From contig NZ_JAGRPM010000007.1 in assembly GCF_019449565.1 (NCBI RefSeq), positions 1 through 64,000 on the forward strand: a stretch of DNA of 64,000 bases, written 5' to 3'. The first letter of the stretch is position 1; every line of letters starts with the position of its first letter. The notes under the pieces were generated by a model that saw only the letters and a list, made by a program, of their open reading frames with translations, did no database searches and was not told where the DNA came from. Shown in pieces: positions 54,006 to 63,425 of this stretch. The translations under genes and the position numbers were made by a program. The DNA comes from Rhodoblastus sp. GTDB taxonomy: Bacteria > Pseudomonadota > Alphaproteobacteria > Rhizobiales > Beijerinckiaceae.

Positions 54006-55505
54006 ATGTTCCCCAAGCCCGTTTCCGTTCTCACGCCGAACACATTCGAATATGAGCGCCTGCCGCTGGTGAAGCCCACCGGCTTCCGCGAATATGACGC
54101 GCGCTGGCTGTTCGGCTCCGAACTCAACCTGATGGGCGTCCAGGCCCTCGGGCTCGGCCTCGCCACCTTGCTGCACGAGATGGGCGTCAAGCCGCGTCTG
54201 GCGACCGGCCACGACTTCCGCTCCTATTCCGCCTCGATCAAGCATTCCCTGATCTGCGGCCTGATGGCGGGCGGCGTTGAGGTGGTGGATATCGGCCTGG
54301 CGCTGTCGCCCATGGCCTATTTCGCTCAATTCGCGCTGGATTGCCCGGCGGTCGCCATGGTCACCGCCTCGCATAACGACAATGGCTGGACCGGCGTGAA
54401 AATGGGCGCCCAGCGCCCGGTCACCTTCGGTCCTGACGAGATGGGCCGGCTGCGCGACATCGTGCTGAACGGCCGCTACCAGTCGCGCTCCGGCGGCTCT
54501 TATGAATATGTGCAGGATTTCGGCAAGACCTATCTCGACGATCTCGCCAGCCATACGAAACTCAAGCGCAAGATGAAGGTCGTCGCTGCTTGCGGCAACG
54601 GCACCGCCGGCGCCTTCGCGCCCGCCCTGTTGGAACGCCTCGGCTGCGAAGTCATCCCGCTCGACATCACGCCGGATTATAATTTCCCGCGCTACAATCC
54701 CAATCCCGAAGATCTCGAGATGCTGCACGCCATGGCGGACAAGGTGCGCGAGACGGGCGCCGACGTCGGTCTGGGCTTCGATGGCGACGGCGACCGCTGC
54801 GGCGTGGTGGACAATCTTGGCGAGGAAATCTTCGCCGACAAGATCGGCGTCATGCTGGCGCGCGATCTCTCCAAGCTTTACCCGGACGCGACTTTCGTGG
54901 TCGATGTGAAGTCAACCGGCCTGTTCGCCAGCGATCCGGTGCTGAAAGCTCAGGGCGTGAAGGCCGATTACTGGAAAACCGGCCATTCCTATATCAAGCG
55001 GCGCGTCAATGATCTCAATGCCCTGGCCGGTTTCGAGAAGTCCGGCCATTTCTTCTTCAACGCCCCGGTCGGGCGCGGCTATGACGACGGCTTGCTGACC
55101 GCGGTTCATGTGCTGGAAATGCTCGACCGCAACCCGGGCAAGAGCATGTCCGAGCTTTACGCCGACCTGCCCAAGACCTGGGGGTCGCCGACCATGTCGC
55201 CCCATTGCGGCGACGAAGTGAAATATGGCGTGGTCGACAAGGTCGTCACGCGTTTCCGGGCCATGCAGGCGGCGGGCGAGAAGATCATCGGCCAGGCCAT
55301 CACGAGTCTCGTGACGGTCAATGGCGTGCGCGTCACGGTCGAGGACGGCACCTGGGGACTCGTGCGCGCGTCCTCCAACAAGCCGGAACTGGTCGTGGTG
55401 GTGGAAAGCCCGGCGTCGAAGGAGAATCTCCACGCCATGTTCCAGGCGGTGGACGCCATTCTGCGCGAAAATTCCGAAGTTGGCGCCTATAACCAGACCA
55501 TCTAA
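54006..55505 (+). CDS. Phosphomannomutase / phosphoglucomutase
   Basis: A 499-residue alpha-D-phosphohexomutase that interconverts hexose 6- and 1-phosphates. The phosphoserine loop is VTASHNDNGWTGVKMG (Asn-Asp in place of the common Asn-Pro), the metal loop GFDGDGDRCG, the sugar-binding loop GFEKSGHFFFN (family GEMSGH-like), and the C-terminal phosphate-binding segment RASSNKPELVVVVES (RxSxNxP). The ATG at 54006 (MFPKPVSVL) has GAGG five bases before it; an in-frame GTG is six bases earlier. Next to manC it should feed GDP-mannose or glucose-1-phosphate synthesis. Specificity for mannose or glucose cannot be fixed by eye. Confidence 0.93.
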   Translation: MFPKPVSVLTPNTFEYERLPLVKPTGFREYDARWLFGSELNLMGVQALGLGLATLLHEMGVKPRLATGHDFRSYSASIKHSLICGLMAGGVEVVDIGLALSPMAYFAQFALDCPAVAMVTASHNDNGWTGVKMGAQRPVTFGPDEMGRLRDIVLNGRYQSRSGGSYEYVQDFGKTYLDDLASHTKLKRKMKVVAACGNGTAGAFAPALLERLGCEVIPLDITPDYNFPRYNPNPEDLEMLHAMADKVRETGADVGLGFDGDGDRCGVVDNLGEEIFADKIGVMLARDLSKLYPDATFVVDVKSTGLFASDPVLKAQGVKADYWKTGHSYIKRRVNDLNALAGFEKSGHFFFNAPVGRGYDDGLLTAVHVLEMLDRNPGKSMSELYADLPKTWGSPTMSPHCGDEVKYGVVDKVVTRFRAMQAAGEKIIGQAITSLVTVNGVRVTVEDGTWGLVRASSNKPELVVVVESPASKENLHAMFQAVDAILRENSEVGAYNQTI

Positions 55506-55527
55506 GGCCCCGCGATGCGCCATCGCT

Positions 55528-55548
55528 TGCCGGGCGCGACTCCCGGCA
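55528..55548 (+). repeat. Short hairpin after the phosphomannomutase gene
   Basis: TGCCGGG / CCCGGCA with a seven-base loop lies 22 bases after the stop. No T tract. Weak terminator candidate. Confidence 0.4.
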
Positions 55549-55606
55549 GGCGGCAGCGGCGAATTCATTCTATAATCCCGCATTCTTGTCTGGATTCGCC
55601 GGCCCC

Positions 55607-57376
55607 ATGTTCGTCCTGAAAATCTACGGCCGCGTTCTCGCGCAACTCATGCCTGAGCGCCGCCTCGCGCTTCTGCTGGTCTTCGCCAATCTGGCGCTGG
55701 CCTGCGCGCAATTCGTCGAGCCGGTGCTGTTCGGGCGCATCATCGACAAGCTGACCGGGGCGCAGGCGCAACAGCGCGATCCGACCTGGCCCGAATTGAC
55801 GCCATTGATGGGCGCCTGGGTCGGCTTCGGCCTGTTCTCGATCCTCGCTGCGGTGGTCGTGGCGCTTTACGCCGACCGCCTGTCGCATCGCCGCCGCCTC
55901 GCGGTCATGGCCAATTTCTTCGACCATCTGCTCGAACTGCCGCTGAGCTTCCACGGCGCGACCCATTCGGGCCGGCTGCTGAAAATCATGCTGGAAGGCG
56001 CCAGCGGCATGGCGGGCATCTGGCTGTCCTTCTTCCGCGAAAACTGCGCCTCGATGGTCGCGCTCTTCGTGCTGCTGCCCGCGACGCTGTTCGTGAACTG
56101 GCGGTTGGCCTCGGTGCTGGTCGTGCTGGTGATCTTGTTTGGCCTGCTCACCGTTTTCGTCCTGCGCCGGACGGAGGGCTTGCAGGCGCAGGTGGAAGTC
56201 CGTAACGCGCAATTGGCGGAGCGGGCGTCCGACGTGCTCGGCAATGTCCCGGTGATCCAGTCCTTCACCCGCGTGGAAAGCGAATCGCGCGGCATCCGCC
56301 AGATCATCGATCAGGTTCTGGCGGCGCAGCTTCCCGTGCTGTCCTGGTGGGCGCTGGCGGCGGTTGCGACCCGCGCCTCCGCAACCTTGACGCTGCTTTC
56401 CATTTTCGTCATCGGCGTCTGGCTGCATTTCAAGCAGCTGGCGACGATCGGCGAGATCGTCACCTTCATGAATTTCGCCACCATGCTGATCGCGCGGCTG
56501 GAGCAGGTTGTCGGCTTCGTGAACTATCTTTTCATGCAGGCGCCGAAAATGGCCGATTTCATCGAGGTCATGGACAAGTCGCCGAGCGTCGCTGACAAGC
56601 CCGACGCCGTCGATCCTGGCCACCTGGCCGGCGAAGTGGCCTTCGACCATGTCACCTTCGCCTATGACGAGCGTCGCAAGGCGGTCGATGACGTCAGCTT
56701 CACGGTGCGTCCGGGCGAGACCGTCGCTCTGGTCGGCGCGACCGGCTCCGGCAAATCGACCACGCTCAGCCTGCTGCATCGCGTGTTCGACCCGCAAGGC
56801 GGCGCGATCCGCATCGACGGGATCGATATCCGCGACATGAAGCTTCTCGCCCTGCGCCGGAACATCGGCGTGGTGTTTCAGGAGCCGATGCTGTTCGCGC
56901 GCTCCATCGAGGAGAACCTGCGCGTCGGCAAGATCGACGCGACCGACGCCGAACTCGCTTTGGCGCTGGAGCGCGCGCAGGCCAGCGACTTCGTGTCTCG
57001 GCAGGTCGACGGGATCAAGACCATGGTGGGGGAGCGGGGCCGTTCGCTCTCCGGCGGCGAACGCCAGCGTGTCTCCATCGCTCGTGCGCTCCTGAAAGAC
57101 CCGCCGATCATGATCTTCGACGAGGCGACCTCGGCGCTCGACGCGGCGACGGAGAAGCAATTGCAGGCGGCGCTCGAAGCCGCCACTAAAGGCCGCACCA
57201 CTTTCGTCATCGCCCACCGGCTGGCGACGATCCGCAGCGCCAACCGGATCTTCGTGTTCGATCAGGGCCGGATCGTCGAACAGGGCTCTTTCGACGAGCT
57301 GGTGGCGCAAAACGGCCGCTTCGCCGCTCTGGCGCGCGCACAATTCATGGCGGCGGAAAATAAAGCCGGGGGGTGA
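55607..57376 (+). CDS. ndvA: Cyclic beta-1,2-glucan ABC exporter (NdvA/ChvA type)
   Basis: A 589-residue fused ABC exporter with six membrane helices in the first 320 residues and a C-terminal ATPase. FVEPVLFGRIIDKLTG and LSFHGATHSGRLLKIMLEG are characteristic of the NdvA/ChvA glucan exporters. ATPase motifs are Walker A GATGSGKST (about 377-385), Q-loop VVFQEPMLFARS, signature LSGGERQRVSIARAL, Walker B IMIFDEATSALD and H-loop VIAHRLATI. The family moves cyclic beta-1,2-glucan to the periplasm for osmo-adaptation and host interaction. A cyclic glucan synthase (ndvB) is not in the window, so substrate is by family resemblance. ATG 55607 has no strong ribosome site. Confidence 0.88.
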   Translation: MFVLKIYGRVLAQLMPERRLALLLVFANLALACAQFVEPVLFGRIIDKLTGAQAQQRDPTWPELTPLMGAWVGFGLFSILAAVVVALYADRLSHRRRLAVMANFFDHLLELPLSFHGATHSGRLLKIMLEGASGMAGIWLSFFRENCASMVALFVLLPATLFVNWRLASVLVVLVILFGLLTVFVLRRTEGLQAQVEVRNAQLAERASDVLGNVPVIQSFTRVESESRGIRQIIDQVLAAQLPVLSWWALAAVATRASATLTLLSIFVIGVWLHFKQLATIGEIVTFMNFATMLIARLEQVVGFVNYLFMQAPKMADFIEVMDKSPSVADKPDAVDPGHLAGEVAFDHVTFAYDERRKAVDDVSFTVRPGETVALVGATGSGKSTTLSLLHRVFDPQGGAIRIDGIDIRDMKLLALRRNIGVVFQEPMLFARSIEENLRVGKIDATDAELALALERAQASDFVSRQVDGIKTMVGERGRSLSGGERQRVSIARALLKDPPIMIFDEATSALDAATEKQLQAALEAATKGRTTFVIAHRLATIRSANRIFVFDQGRIVEQGSFDELVAQNGRFAALARAQFMAAENKAGG

Positions 57377-57451
57377 GGCGCAAGCCTTTAAACCCGACGC
57401 CCCACGAGACGAGCGATGAGACGCCCCACGAGCGGCGGCGCACTGCTCCCC

Positions 57452-58732
57452 TCAGGCCTCGCGGCCTTCCGCCTTCTGCTCCGGCGTCAGGCGCAGCAGC
57501 GTGATGCGGTTGCGCTGCTTGCGCAGCACCTCGAAGCGGAAGCCGTGGAAGGTGAATTTCTGGCCCTGCTCGGGAATGGCGCGCGCCTCGTGAATGACGA
57601 GGCCCGCGATGGTCGTGGCCTCTTCGTCGGGTAGATCCCAGGCCATGACGCGGTTGAGGTCGCGGATCGGCGCCGAGCCCTCGACGATGACCGAACCATC
57701 GGTCTGGCGCCGCACGCCGACCACGGCGACGTCATGCTCGTCACGGATATCGCCGACGATCTCCTCCAGAATGTCTTCCAGCGTGACCAGGCCCTGGACG
57801 TCGCCATATTCGTCGACCACGAGCGCGAAATGGGTCTTGCGCTTGCGGAAGGCCTGCAATTGCGCCTCCAGCGTGGTCGTGTCCGGCACGAACCAGGGGG
57901 CGACGGTGATCGGTTCCAGTCTGACCTGGCTGGCGTCGCCATTGGCGTCGCTCATCGCCCGGAGCAAGTCCTTGGCGTGCAGGACGCCGATGATGTTGTC
58001 GGGCGTTCCGCGCCACAGCGGCACGCGGGTATAGGGCGAGGCGACGACTTCGCGCACGAGGTCGGCGATGGGCGCATCGGCGTCGAGGGCGACCATCTTG
58101 GTGCGATGGACCATGACGTCCGAGACGGCCAGCTCCTTGAGGTCGAGCAGGCCGCCGAACATGTCGCGGTCGGCGCGGGCGACGCCGCCCTCCCTGTGCA
58201 TCAGGTCGACCGCGCTTTTCAGCTCCTCCTGCGGCGAGAGCAGGGCGTGTTTCTCGTCGAGTCGCAGGCCGCAGAGAAAAAGCGCGCCGCGCACCACCGC
58301 CTCGACCATATAGAGGATCGGCCCGAACACGGTGACGCAGACGGAAACGATCGGCGCCACGATCAGGGAGGTGCGGTCGGGATAATTGATGGCGATGGTC
58401 TTGGGCAGGACTTCGGCGAAGACCAGCAGCAGCACGGTCATGGCGATCGTGGCGTAGAGCGCCCCGCTCTCGCCGACCGCCGCCACCAGGACCGTGGTGA
58501 GCAAGGCCGAGGAGCCGATGTTGAAGAGCGTATTGCCAAGCAGCATGGTGCCGATCAGGCGGTCGCGTCCGCCCAGCAGCCGGTTGACCATGGCCGCGCG
58601 CGCGCCGCCCTGCTTTTCGAGGGCGTGCATGCGGGCGCGCGAAGCCGCCGTCATCGCCGTTTCGGAAGCCGAAAACAGCGCGGAGGCCAGAATGCAGAAA
58701 AACAGGATCGCCGCCGCGACCCAAATGTTCAT
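57452..58732 (-). CDS. HlyC/CorC (CNNM) family membrane protein with CBS pair
   Basis: A 426-residue protein: an N-terminal DUF21/CNNM membrane domain with about four helices (to residue 145; SALFSASETAMTAASRARMH is typical), a CBS-domain pair (about 185-325; YTRVPLWRGTPDNIIGVLHA, VDEYGDVQGLVTLEDILEEI) and a C-terminal CorC/HlyC transporter-associated domain. The family is implicated in magnesium or cobalt efflux and ion homeostasis. The ATG at 58732 (MNIWVAAAIL) begins directly with the first helix. It lies 32 bases after the aroKB stop and is likely co-transcribed with it. Confidence 0.9.
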   Translation of the reverse strand: MNIWVAAAILFFCILASALFSASETAMTAASRARMHALEKQGGARAAMVNRLLGGRDRLIGTMLLGNTLFNIGSSALLTTVLVAAVGESGALYATIAMTVLLLVFAEVLPKTIAINYPDRTSLIVAPIVSVCVTVFGPILYMVEAVVRGALFLCGLRLDEKHALLSPQEELKSAVDLMHREGGVARADRDMFGGLLDLKELAVSDVMVHRTKMVALDADAPIADLVREVVASPYTRVPLWRGTPDNIIGVLHAKDLLRAMSDANGDASQVRLEPITVAPWFVPDTTTLEAQLQAFRKRKTHFALVVDEYGDVQGLVTLEDILEEIVGDIRDEHDVAVVGVRRQTDGSVIVEGSAPIRDLNRVMAWDLPDEEATTIAGLVIHEARAIPEQGQKFTFHGFRFEVLRKQRNRITLLRLTPEQKAEGREA

Positions 58733-58764
58733 CGACGTTACGCCGCCTCCGCCATGCATTTCGA

Positions 58765-60537
58765 TCAGGCTCCCGCGCGCAATTCGTCTTCGAGGAAGGC
58801 GCGCACGGCCTCCGGCTCGACATTTTTGGCGATGAAACTCGCGCCGATGCCGCGCGCGAGGATGAAAGTGAGCGCGCCGCGCTTCACCTTCTTGTCCTGC
58901 GCCATGGCCGCGACGATGGCGTCGGCGCCGGCGCTCCACCCCTTGATGTCGCGGATGCGCGTCGGAAGGCCGACCGCGCGGAGATGAGCCTCCACCCGCT
59001 CCGCGTCTTCCGCCGGGCACAGGCCGGCGCGGACGGAATAGCGGAAGGCGCAGGCCATGCCGATCGCCACGCCCTCGCCATGGACCAGGCGGGCGCTGTC
59101 ATAGGCGACGAGCTTTTCGAGCGCATGGCCGAAGGTGTGCCCCAGATTAAGCAGGGCGCGGTCGCCCTGTTCGGTCTCGTCGCGGGCGACCACGGCCGCT
59201 TTCGATTCGCAGCTGACCGCAATGGCGTGTCCCAGTTCCGGCCCGCGTGAAAAGACCGCCGGCCAGTGCTTTTCCAGCCAGGCGAAGAAATCGGGCCGGT
59301 CGATCAGGCCATATTTGACCACTTCCGCATAGCCCGCGGCGAATTCGCGCGGCGGCAAGGTGGCGAGGCTGTCGGTGTCCGCCAGCACGAGCGATGGCTG
59401 ATGAAAGGCGCCGACAAGATTCTTGCCATGTCCGGAATTGACGCCGGTCTTGCCGCCGACGGAGGAATCGACCTGCGAGAGCACCGTGGTCGGGACCTGC
59501 ACAAAGCCCATGCCGCGCCGCAGGCAAGCCGCGACAAAGCCGGTGAGGTCGCCGACGACGCCGCCGCCCAGCGCGACCAGGAAATCGCCGCGCTCCATTT
59601 TCGCTTCGAGCGCCGCTTCGCAGAGCTGTTCGAAATGGGCGTAGGTCTTGGTGGTCTCGCCCGCCGGCAGGACGATGTGGTCGTGACGGACGCCTGCGGC
59701 GTCGAAGCTCGCCTGCAGGGGCGCGAGCCAGCGCGGCGCGACATTGACGTCGGTCACGATGAAGGCGCTGGCGCCCGGCGCCAGCTGGGCGAGCCGCTCG
59801 CCCGCATGCGCGATGAGATTGGGTCCGATGAAAATGTCATAGGCCCGGTCGCCGAGGGCGACATGGACGCTGGTCGAGGCGGGGGGCAGGGCGGGAGCGT
59901 TCATGTCGGGGGTGAAATGTCCTTTTTGGGCCAGGAGGCTTTCGAGCGCGACGAGGATTTCCTCGATGATCGTCTCGTGGGGGGCGTCGCGCGAGGCGAC
60001 GGCAAGATCGGCCTCGGCATAGACGGGATAGCGGTCCTCGATGAGGCGGCGCATCACACCTTCAGGGTCCGGGCCCTGTAGCAGCGGGCGGGTGGGTCGC
60101 TTGCGCACGCGGCGCATCAGCACGTCGAAATCGGCCTTGAGCCAGATCGAGACGGCGTGGCTGCGAATCAGTCCGCGCGTCTGCGGCTGAATGAACGCGC
60201 CCCCGCCGGTGGCGATGACGCGCTCGCCTTCGCCGATGAGGCGCGCCAGCACCCTCCTTTCGCCGTCGCGGAAATAGGCCTCGCCGTGGGAAGCGAAGAT
60301 TTCCGCGATCGTCATGCGATGAGCGGCTTCGATTTCATGGTCCGAATCGATGAAGGGCAGGCCAAGCCTTTGCGCGAGGCGCTTGCCGATCGCGGTCTTG
60401 CCCGATCCCATCATGCCGACAAGCACGAGGGGGCGGCCCGCCAGACGATTGACGATCGCTTGCGTGCGCGTATCGCGAGGCGGCGGAGCAGCCGTCTCCG
60501 GCGGATGAACGATGGCTTGATCCCACATGATCGGCAT
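58765..60537 (-). CDS. aroKB: Fused shikimate kinase / 3-dehydroquinate synthase
   Basis: A 590-residue two-domain enzyme catalysing two steps of the shikimate pathway (steps 2 and 5). Residues about 30-200 are shikimate kinase: Walker A GMMGSGKT (41-48), FIDSDHEIE, FRDGERRVLARL and ATGGGAF. Residues about 220-590 are 3-dehydroquinate synthase: VALGGGVVGDLTGFVAA, QVPTTVLSQVDSSVGGKTG, NLGHTFGHALEKL and HGEGVAIGMACAF. There is no stop between them; an internal ATG at 59904 sits where a separate AroB would begin, with AAAGGA about 14-20 bases upstream. The start is ATG 60537 or the ATG three codons later. Divergent from the small gene before xerD. Confidence 0.95.
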   Translation of the reverse strand: MPIMWDQAIVHPPETAAPPPRDTRTQAIVNRLAGRPLVLVGMMGSGKTAIGKRLAQRLGLPFIDSDHEIEAAHRMTIAEIFASHGEAYFRDGERRVLARLIGEGERVIATGGGAFIQPQTRGLIRSHAVSIWLKADFDVLMRRVRKRPTRPLLQGPDPEGVMRRLIEDRYPVYAEADLAVASRDAPHETIIEEILVALESLLAQKGHFTPDMNAPALPPASTSVHVALGDRAYDIFIGPNLIAHAGERLAQLAPGASAFIVTDVNVAPRWLAPLQASFDAAGVRHDHIVLPAGETTKTYAHFEQLCEAALEAKMERGDFLVALGGGVVGDLTGFVAACLRRGMGFVQVPTTVLSQVDSSVGGKTGVNSGHGKNLVGAFHQPSLVLADTDSLATLPPREFAAGYAEVVKYGLIDRPDFFAWLEKHWPAVFSRGPELGHAIAVSCESKAAVVARDETEQGDRALLNLGHTFGHALEKLVAYDSARLVHGEGVAIGMACAFRYSVRAGLCPAEDAERVEAHLRAVGLPTRIRDIKGWSAGADAIVAAMAQDKKVKRGALTFILARGIGASFIAKNVEPEAVRAFLEDELRAGA

Positions 60538-60621
60538 GTACTATCATGTCGCGCGCGCAAATTGTATCTGGCTTTAGCCGTGATCGCATCCGGTTTTGGC
60601 GGCGGTCGCGCGGAGACATTC

Positions 60622-60765
60622 ATGCCCAGCCTGTTCCGTTTTCTTCTTGTCATCGGCCTGATTGCCGGGGCGGCTTTCGTCGGCATGGCCGCGCTGGTCG
60701 CTTTTGTCGAGCCGCAGCCGCGCGAGATGAGCCAGCCGGTGCCGCCGAACGTCCTCAACAAATGA
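60622..60765 (+). CDS. Small single-helix membrane protein before xerD
   Basis: A 47-residue protein: a short basic N terminus, one hydrophobic helix (about residues 5-29) and a periplasmic or cytosolic tail FVEPQPREMSQPVPPNVLNK. GGAG lies seven bases before the ATG at 60622, and the stop overlaps the xerD ATG by four bases (ATGA), good evidence that it is real and translated. Small proteins with a FVEP-PRE-x-PP ending occur at this place in other Rhizobiales. Function unknown. Confidence 0.8.
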   Translation: MPSLFRFLLVIGLIAGAAFVGMAALVAFVEPQPREMSQPVPPNVLNK

Positions 60766-61742
60766 CCGAAACCGCCGCGAAACCGCCCGCGCGCGCGGCG
60801 ATCGCGGATTTTCTCGAGATGCTCGCCGCCGAGCGCGGCGCGGCGCGGAACACGCTGGACGCCTATGCTCGCGATCTTGGCGACTATGTGCTGGCGCTCG
60901 CGCGGCGGGGCCGCGAGCCGCTGACGGCGACGATTCAGGATATTCGCGATTATCTCTCGAGCCTGGCGGAAGCCGGGCTCAAGCCGTCGTCCTCGGCGCG
61001 CAAACTATCCGCGATTCGGCAATTCCATCGCTTTCTCGCCGCTGAAGAGCGGCGGGCCGATGACCCCGCCGTGCTGCTCGAAGGCCCGCGGCAGGGCCGG
61101 CGGCTGCCAAAAATCCTTTCGATCGCAGAAGTGGACGCGATCCTGCGCGTCTGCCGCGAGGGGCTGGACGATCCCGCCCGCCCGGCCGAGGAGCGGCTGC
61201 GCGCGCGCCGCGCCGCCTGTCTGGTCGAAGTGCTCTATGCGTCCGGACTTCGCGTCTCGGAACTCGTGGCGCTGCCGCTGGCGGCGGCCAAACAGGCCGA
61301 GAAGGCGCCCGAGCGGGGCGGCGGCTTCCTCACGATCAAGGGCAAGGGCGGGCGCGAGAGGCTCGCGCCGCTCACCGCCGCCGCGCGCGAGGCCATGGCG
61401 GCCTATCGCACCGCCCTGCTGGAGCTTCATCCGGCGGCGGCGGCGCAGAAATGGCTTTTTCCCTCGGACGGCGAGAGCGGGCATCTCACGCGGCAGGTCT
61501 TCGCGCGCGAGTTGAAATTTCTTGCGGCGGCGGCGGGCGTCAAGCCCGAGCGCGTCAGCCCCCACGTGCTGCGTCACGCCTTCGCCAGCCATTTGCTGCA
61601 AAATGGCGCCGACCTGCGCATCGTGCAGGAATTGCTCGGCCATGCCGACATCGCCACCACGCAAATCTACACCCATGTCCTCGACGAGCGCCTCAAGGCG
61701 ATGGTGCGCGACCTGCATCCGCTCAATGACGACGAGGCGTAA
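60762..61742 (+). CDS. xerD: Tyrosine recombinase XerD
   Basis: A 326-residue recombinase, partner of XerC at dif. Catalytic residues are Arg164 (YASGLRVSELV), Lys195, His268 and Arg271 (PHVLRHAF), His294 (LLGHADIATTQIY) and Tyr303. The HVLRHAFASHLLQNGADLR segment and the ending with LKAMVRDLHPL are XerD-like. The ATG at 60762 overlaps the stop of the small membrane-protein gene, showing translational coupling. It is divergent from aroKB, a standard alphaproteobacterial neighbour. Confidence 0.92.
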   Translation: MTETAAKPPARAAIADFLEMLAAERGAARNTLDAYARDLGDYVLALARRGREPLTATIQDIRDYLSSLAEAGLKPSSSARKLSAIRQFHRFLAAEERRADDPAVLLEGPRQGRRLPKILSIAEVDAILRVCREGLDDPARPAEERLRARRAACLVEVLYASGLRVSELVALPLAAAKQAEKAPERGGGFLTIKGKGGRERLAPLTAAAREAMAAYRTALLELHPAAAAQKWLFPSDGESGHLTRQVFARELKFLAAAAGVKPERVSPHVLRHAFASHLLQNGADLRIVQELLGHADIATTQIYTHVLDERLKAMVRDLHPLNDDEA

Positions 61743-61782
61743 CGCTCGCTCTGCGAAGGCCGTCGCCGGATTAAGCCAAAAT

Positions 61783-61804
61783 CAACTATTACACGCTATA
61801 GTTG
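61783..61804 (+). promoter_or_regulatory. AT-rich dyad in the chemoreceptor promoter region
   Basis: CAACTAT (61783-61789) and ATAGTTG (61798-61804) form a perfect seven-base inverted repeat 67 bases before the receptor start. The right arm overlaps a TATAGT that could be a -10 element. It is a candidate operator or promoter; no sigma-28-type pattern was found. Confidence 0.4.
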
Positions 61805-61870
61805 TAATTATGACTGGCGCAATCCAAGACGTTTGGCGCGACGAACGCCGCAAAAATGCGAGGGGATGGA

Positions 61871-63358
61871 ATGACTTTCCTGTTTTCGGGCGAAGGCGCG
61901 CTGCATCGCGCGGCTTTCGAGGCTCTGCATCGCTCGCAGGCCGTGATTCAATTCGACCTTGACGGGACGATCCTTGCGGCGAACGACAGCTTTCTGGAGA
62001 CGATGGGCTATCGCCTCGACGAGATCGTTGGAAAGAAACACGCAATTTTCATCGATCCGCGCGAGCGCGACAGCGCCGAATATCGAGCGTTCTGGGACGA
62101 TCTGCGCGCCGGAAAGTGGCGCCGCGACGAATTCAAGCGCATCGCCAAATCTGGCAAGCCGGTCTGGATCCAGGCGACCTATAATCCGCTGCTGGACAAG
62201 TCCGGCAAGCCTTTCCGCATCGTCAAATTCGCGATGGACGCGACCGCGCAAAAGCTTGCCGCCGCCTATGCCCAGTGGCAGATCGACGCGATCCGGCGCG
62301 CGCAGGCGGTGATCGAGTTCGAGATCGACGGCACGATCGTCTCGGCCAATGAGAAATTCCTGGCGGCGCTTGGCTACAGGCTGGAGGAAATCGTCGGACG
62401 GCGCCATTCCATCTTCGTCGATCCCGCGGAGCAGCGAACCGAAGCCTATCGCAGCTTCTGGAGCCGTCTCGGCCAGGGCGAATATTCGAGCGGCCAGTTT
62501 CGACGCATCGCCAAGGATGGCCATGAAGTCTGGATCCAGGGCTCCTATAATCCGATCTTCGATCTCGAAGGCAAGCCGTTCCGGGTGGTCAAATTCGCGA
62601 CCGACATCACCGAGCAGGTCCAGCAGCAGAACCGCCGGACCGAAACCTTCCGCAAGGTGGACGATCAGATCGGCGAAATGACCGAATCGGTCTCCTCCGT
62701 ATCCAACGAGGCGGTGGAGGCGGCGGCGGCCTCCAGCCAGACCTCGGGCAATGTGCAGGCTGTGGCGGCCGGGGCCGAGGAGCTTTCGGCCTCATTCCAT
62801 GAAATCGCGCGCCAGGTGGCCCACGCCAGCGATATTGCGCAAAAGGCGGTGTCGCAGGCCGGCGGCGCCACCAATCTGGTTTCGACGCTCGCCGACGACG
62901 CCCAAAAGATCGGGGAAATCGTCAACCTCATCAATGATATCGCGTCGCAGACCAATCTGCTCGCCCTCAACGCCACCATAGAGGCGGCGCGCGCGGGCGA
63001 GGCGGGCCGCGGTTTCGCGGTGGTCGCGGCGGAAGTGAAGTCGCTCGCTACGCGCACGGCCCGGGCGACGGATGAAATCGGCGAGCAGGTGGCCTCCGTG
63101 CGCGCCTCGACCGCCGGGGTCGCCAGCGCCATTGAGACCATCGCCGGCATCATCGCGACTATCAACGAGATCACGGCCTCGATTGCCGGCTCGGTTCAGG
63201 CGCAAAGCGCGGTGACGACGGACATGTCGGAGAACATGCAGGTCGCGGCCAAGGGCGTCGAAGCGATCACCGCCTCGATGAACGCGATTGCGCAATCGAC
63301 CGTCAGGATCGATTCGGCGGCCAAATCGGTGCGGGACATTTCCCGTACGGCGGCTTAG
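61871..63358 (+). CDS. Soluble chemoreceptor with two tandem PAS domains
   Basis: A 495-residue methyl-accepting chemotaxis protein without membrane segments. Two PAS domains with PAC extensions (about 15-128 and 137-250) each contain YRL(D/E)EIVG, an H-IF-DP segment and VWIQ-YNP; they are about 56 percent identical to each other. The signalling domain (about 265-495) has the conserved hairpin tip [20 protein letters not shown] and [15 protein letters not shown]. No HAMP domain or C-terminal CheR pentapeptide is seen. The layout is like AerC of Azospirillum, a cytoplasmic FAD-PAS energy-taxis sensor, so redox or oxygen sensing is plausible; heme is an alternative. The ATG at 61871 has GAGGGG five bases before it. 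Confidence 0.92.
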   Translation: MTFLFSGEGALHRAAFEALHRSQAVIQFDLDGTILAANDSFLETMGYRLDEIVGKKHAIFIDPRERDSAEYRAFWDDLRAGKWRRDEFKRIAKSGKPVWIQATYNPLLDKSGKPFRIVKFAMDATAQKLAAAYAQWQIDAIRRAQAVIEFEIDGTIVSANEKFLAALGYRLEEIVGRRHSIFVDPAEQRTEAYRSFWSRLGQGEYSSGQFRRIAKDGHEVWIQGSYNPIFDLEGKPFRVVKFATDITEQVQQQNRRTETFRKVDDQIGEMTESVSSVSNEAVEAAAASSQTSGNVQAVAAGAEELSASFHEIARQVAHASDIAQKAVSQAGGATNLVSTLADDAQKIGEIVNLINDIASQTNLLALNATIEAARAGEAGRGFAVVAAEVKSLATRTARATDEIGEQVASVRASTAGVASAIETIAGIIATINEITASIAGSVQAQSAVTTDMSENMQVAAKGVEAITASMNAIAQSTVRIDSAAKSVRDISRTAA

Positions 63359-63425
63359 TCGCGGCTGCGCCTGACCAAGCTCCGCAGGTAAAAGCCCGCA
63401 GGTTTTTTGCCGCCTGGTCTTGGCG

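Noticed and set aside
55571..55576. A perfect TATAAT upstream of ndvA
   Set aside because: No acceptable -35 hexamer lies 16-18 bases upstream, so I do not call it a promoter, though ndvA may still start near here.
61758..61805. A sigma-28 flagellar-type promoter before the chemoreceptor
   Set aside because: The TAAA-N15-GCCGATAA pattern is absent; only a TATAGT-like element and a dyad are present.
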